Source of the DNA: Actinomycetes bacterium
GTDB lineage: Bacteria; Actinomycetota; Acidimicrobiia; Acidimicrobiales; RAAP-2
Direction: 5' to 3'
DNA: 6,115 bases
Assembly (NCBI GenBank): GCA_021800645.1
Contig: JAJYYT010000134.1
Location: 1 to 6,115, forward strand
In this document: positions 4,987 to 6,115 of the stretch, in pieces
How the letters are laid out: the number at the start of each line of letters is the position of its first letter
Numbering within the stretch: the stretch's first letter is position 1
The notes under the pieces: model-generated
What the model saw: only the letters and a program-made list of their open reading frames with translations
The model's database searches: none
What the model was told of the DNA's origin: nothing
Program-made: the position numbers and the translations under genes

Positions 4987-6114
4987 TCATCCCGGGGCGA
5001 GGTGTCCAGGCGCACGAAATTCCACCACGCCAGCCCTCGTCGGCGACGAACCCGGCTTCCTGGCGATGACGACGCTCTCTCGGCGTCGCAGCACGCTGCC
5101 TTGGATCGTCTGCTGGGGCGAGGGCGTGCGCTCCCGTGCGACCGCGATCTCCTCGACCGAGAAGCCCGCAGCGTCGAGGGCCTCGGCCCACACCGCGTCG
5201 GACTCGTACTCGACGCCGGTGTAGCTCGAGTTCCCGACGACGAGCGCCACGCTCCCCCCGGGCCTGAGCACCCGCGCGAGCTCGGAGGCGCAGAGCACGG
5301 CGTCCGCGCCGTAGCCGCTCAGCATCCGAGGCACGCGGTAGCGCAGGGTGGAGCGGTCCTCGTCGCGCACGGCCCGCCGCTCGATCTCCGCTGCGGCGGC
5401 GAGCGCGCGCGTGGGCACGAAGGCGCCCGTCTTCCGCCAGCGCTCCTCGGGGCGCACCTCTGGGTGCGACTCGAAGTGCGCGGCACGGAACCTGCGCAGG
5501 TCGCGATCCCCGACCAAGAACGCGAGCTCGAGTGCGTAGGCGCGCGTGTAGTCGTGGCGGTTCGCGTATGGCGGCGAGGTGACCACGAGGTCGACGGACC
5601 CCGGCTCGAGCGGGAGCTCCCGGGCATCGGCCCGCAGCACCGAGGCCGCAGGGCCGCGGGCGCCCGTCGCCGGGTCCGGGCCGAAGAGGCCGCCCGAGAG
5701 GTCCTCGGCCATGCAGCGCAGACGAGCGCCGACGTTGCGACGCAGCGCCGTTGCGTCGCTGCGCGCGCCCTGCGCCGGACCGTCGTCCTGCGCCCAGGCG
5801 AGCCAGCCCCCCTTTCTGACCAAGAGCGCGTGCTCGGGCAGGGCGCAGAGCAGCGCGACGAACAGCGCGTCCGAGACGAGCGCACCGTCGGCGTCGTCGC
5901 GAGCAGCGGCGGCGAGCCCCGCGATGCGCATCGCCTCGGCGTGGACCGCCGGGTGGAGCATGCGGGCGAGCGCCGGCTCGTCGGGGGCGGTGAACGCCGG
6001 CCCTCCCCTCCCGGCCTTCCTCCTCGCAGGCGCCTCGACACGCCGCGCCGCGTCGCGCAACGCCTGGGGGTCGAGGCGCCCGGGGGCGCTCGCCTTCAAC
6101 CTCGACAGCAGGAT
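4987..6114 (-). CDS. DNA amino-methyltransferase (TSPPY type), N-terminus outside the window
   Basis: The C-terminal 375 aa of an S-adenosylmethionine-dependent N6-adenine or N4-cytosine DNA methyltransferase. The catalytic motif IV is clear: DLVVTSPPYANRHDYTRAY, with TSPPY at visible residues 179-183. It is preceded by RADARELPLEPGSVD, the usual lead-in strand. ARVLRPGGSVALVVGNSSYTG (about 280-300) is the following core strand, and the GFSVEEIAVARERTPSPQQ segment ends the fold. The SAM-binding motif (DPFxGSGTT-like) is not in the visible part and, in this gene order, should lie before the right edge. The frame is open to the edge, so a TTG at 6099 is not taken as the start. The helical segment at about 45-140 may carry target recognition. 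Related proteins occur both with and without a restriction enzyme; none is visible here. Target sequence and exact base cannot be told. Confidence 0.85.
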   Translation of the reverse strand: MLLSRLKASAPGRLDPQALRDAARRVEAPARRKAGRGGPAFTAPDEPALARMLHPAVHAEAMRIAGLAAAARDDADGALVSDALFVALLCALPEHALLVRKGGWLAWAQDDGPAQGARSDATALRRNVGARLRCMAEDLSGGLFGPDPATGARGPAASVLRADARELPLEPGSVDLVVTSPPYANRHDYTRAYALELAFLVGDRDLRRFRAAHFESHPEVRPEERWRKTGAFVPTRALAAAAEIERRAVRDEDRSTLRYRVPRMLSGYGADAVLCASELARVLRPGGSVALVVGNSSYTGVEYESDAVWAEALDAAGFSVEEIAVARERTPSPQQTIQGSVLRRRESVVIARKPGSSPTRAGVVEFRAPGHLAPG

Positions 6115-6115
6115 C

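Noticed and set aside
3521..5224. Long plus-strand open frame of 567 codons
   Set aside because: It runs antisense to ssb, the 4034-4864 gene and the methyltransferase, each with recognisable motifs or a good SD. Its product is Arg/Pro/Ala-rich with no domain; long antisense frames are common in GC-rich DNA.
1..6115. CRISPR array, transposase or IS ends
   Set aside because: No regularly spaced direct repeats, no transposase or integrase motifs and no terminal repeats with target duplications were seen on either strand.

Overview
This is a GC-rich window with Ala/Arg-rich proteins, a GTG start, several starts without a good Shine-Dalgarno (SD) sequence and a DivIVA-type coiled-coil protein. 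Together these suggest a high-GC actinobacterium (Actinomycetota). This is an inference from composition and gene style; nothing here fixes the genus. I see no transposase, integrase, tRNA, rRNA or CRISPR array.

Layout, left to right. (1) At 3-581 (+) lies the 3' part of an unrecognised gene whose C-terminal helical segment resembles those of HEPN/AbiJ-like proteins; its codons are less GC-rich than those of the other genes. (2) A short convergent spacer (582-740) carries two alternative hairpins. (3) A minus-strand pair runs 2056->1379->741: a small sigma-70-family-like protein with a clear region 2 and a degenerate region 4, then, almost without a gap, a HIRAN + SWIM zinc-finger protein. 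(4) Divergent from this pair, across 68 bp, is a 314-aa DivIVA-domain-like coiled-coil protein (2125-3069, +). (5) It converges on an ssb gene (3167-3655, -); the spacer is packed with three consecutive perfect inverted repeats. (6) A 378-bp stretch with no convincing gene but with several palindromes lies upstream of ssb. (7) Further upstream on the minus strand are a second, more divergent sigma-factor-like protein (4034-4864) and a DNA amino-methyltransferase with a TSPPY motif (4987 to the window edge, N-terminus missing).

How they may work together: SSB and HIRAN act on single-stranded DNA or its ends, SWIM domains bind DNA or protein, the methyltransferase modifies DNA, and two atypical sigma-like proteins could direct RNA polymerase or bind DNA without doing so. 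Two non-canonical sigma-like genes, an ssb outside the usual rpsF-ssb-rpsR setting and an apparently solitary methyltransferase suggest an accessory DNA-processing locus (mobile element, competence-like or defence-like). That is a hypothesis. The strongest lead for something undescribed is the tight coupling of the degenerate sigma-like protein with the HIRAN-SWIM protein.
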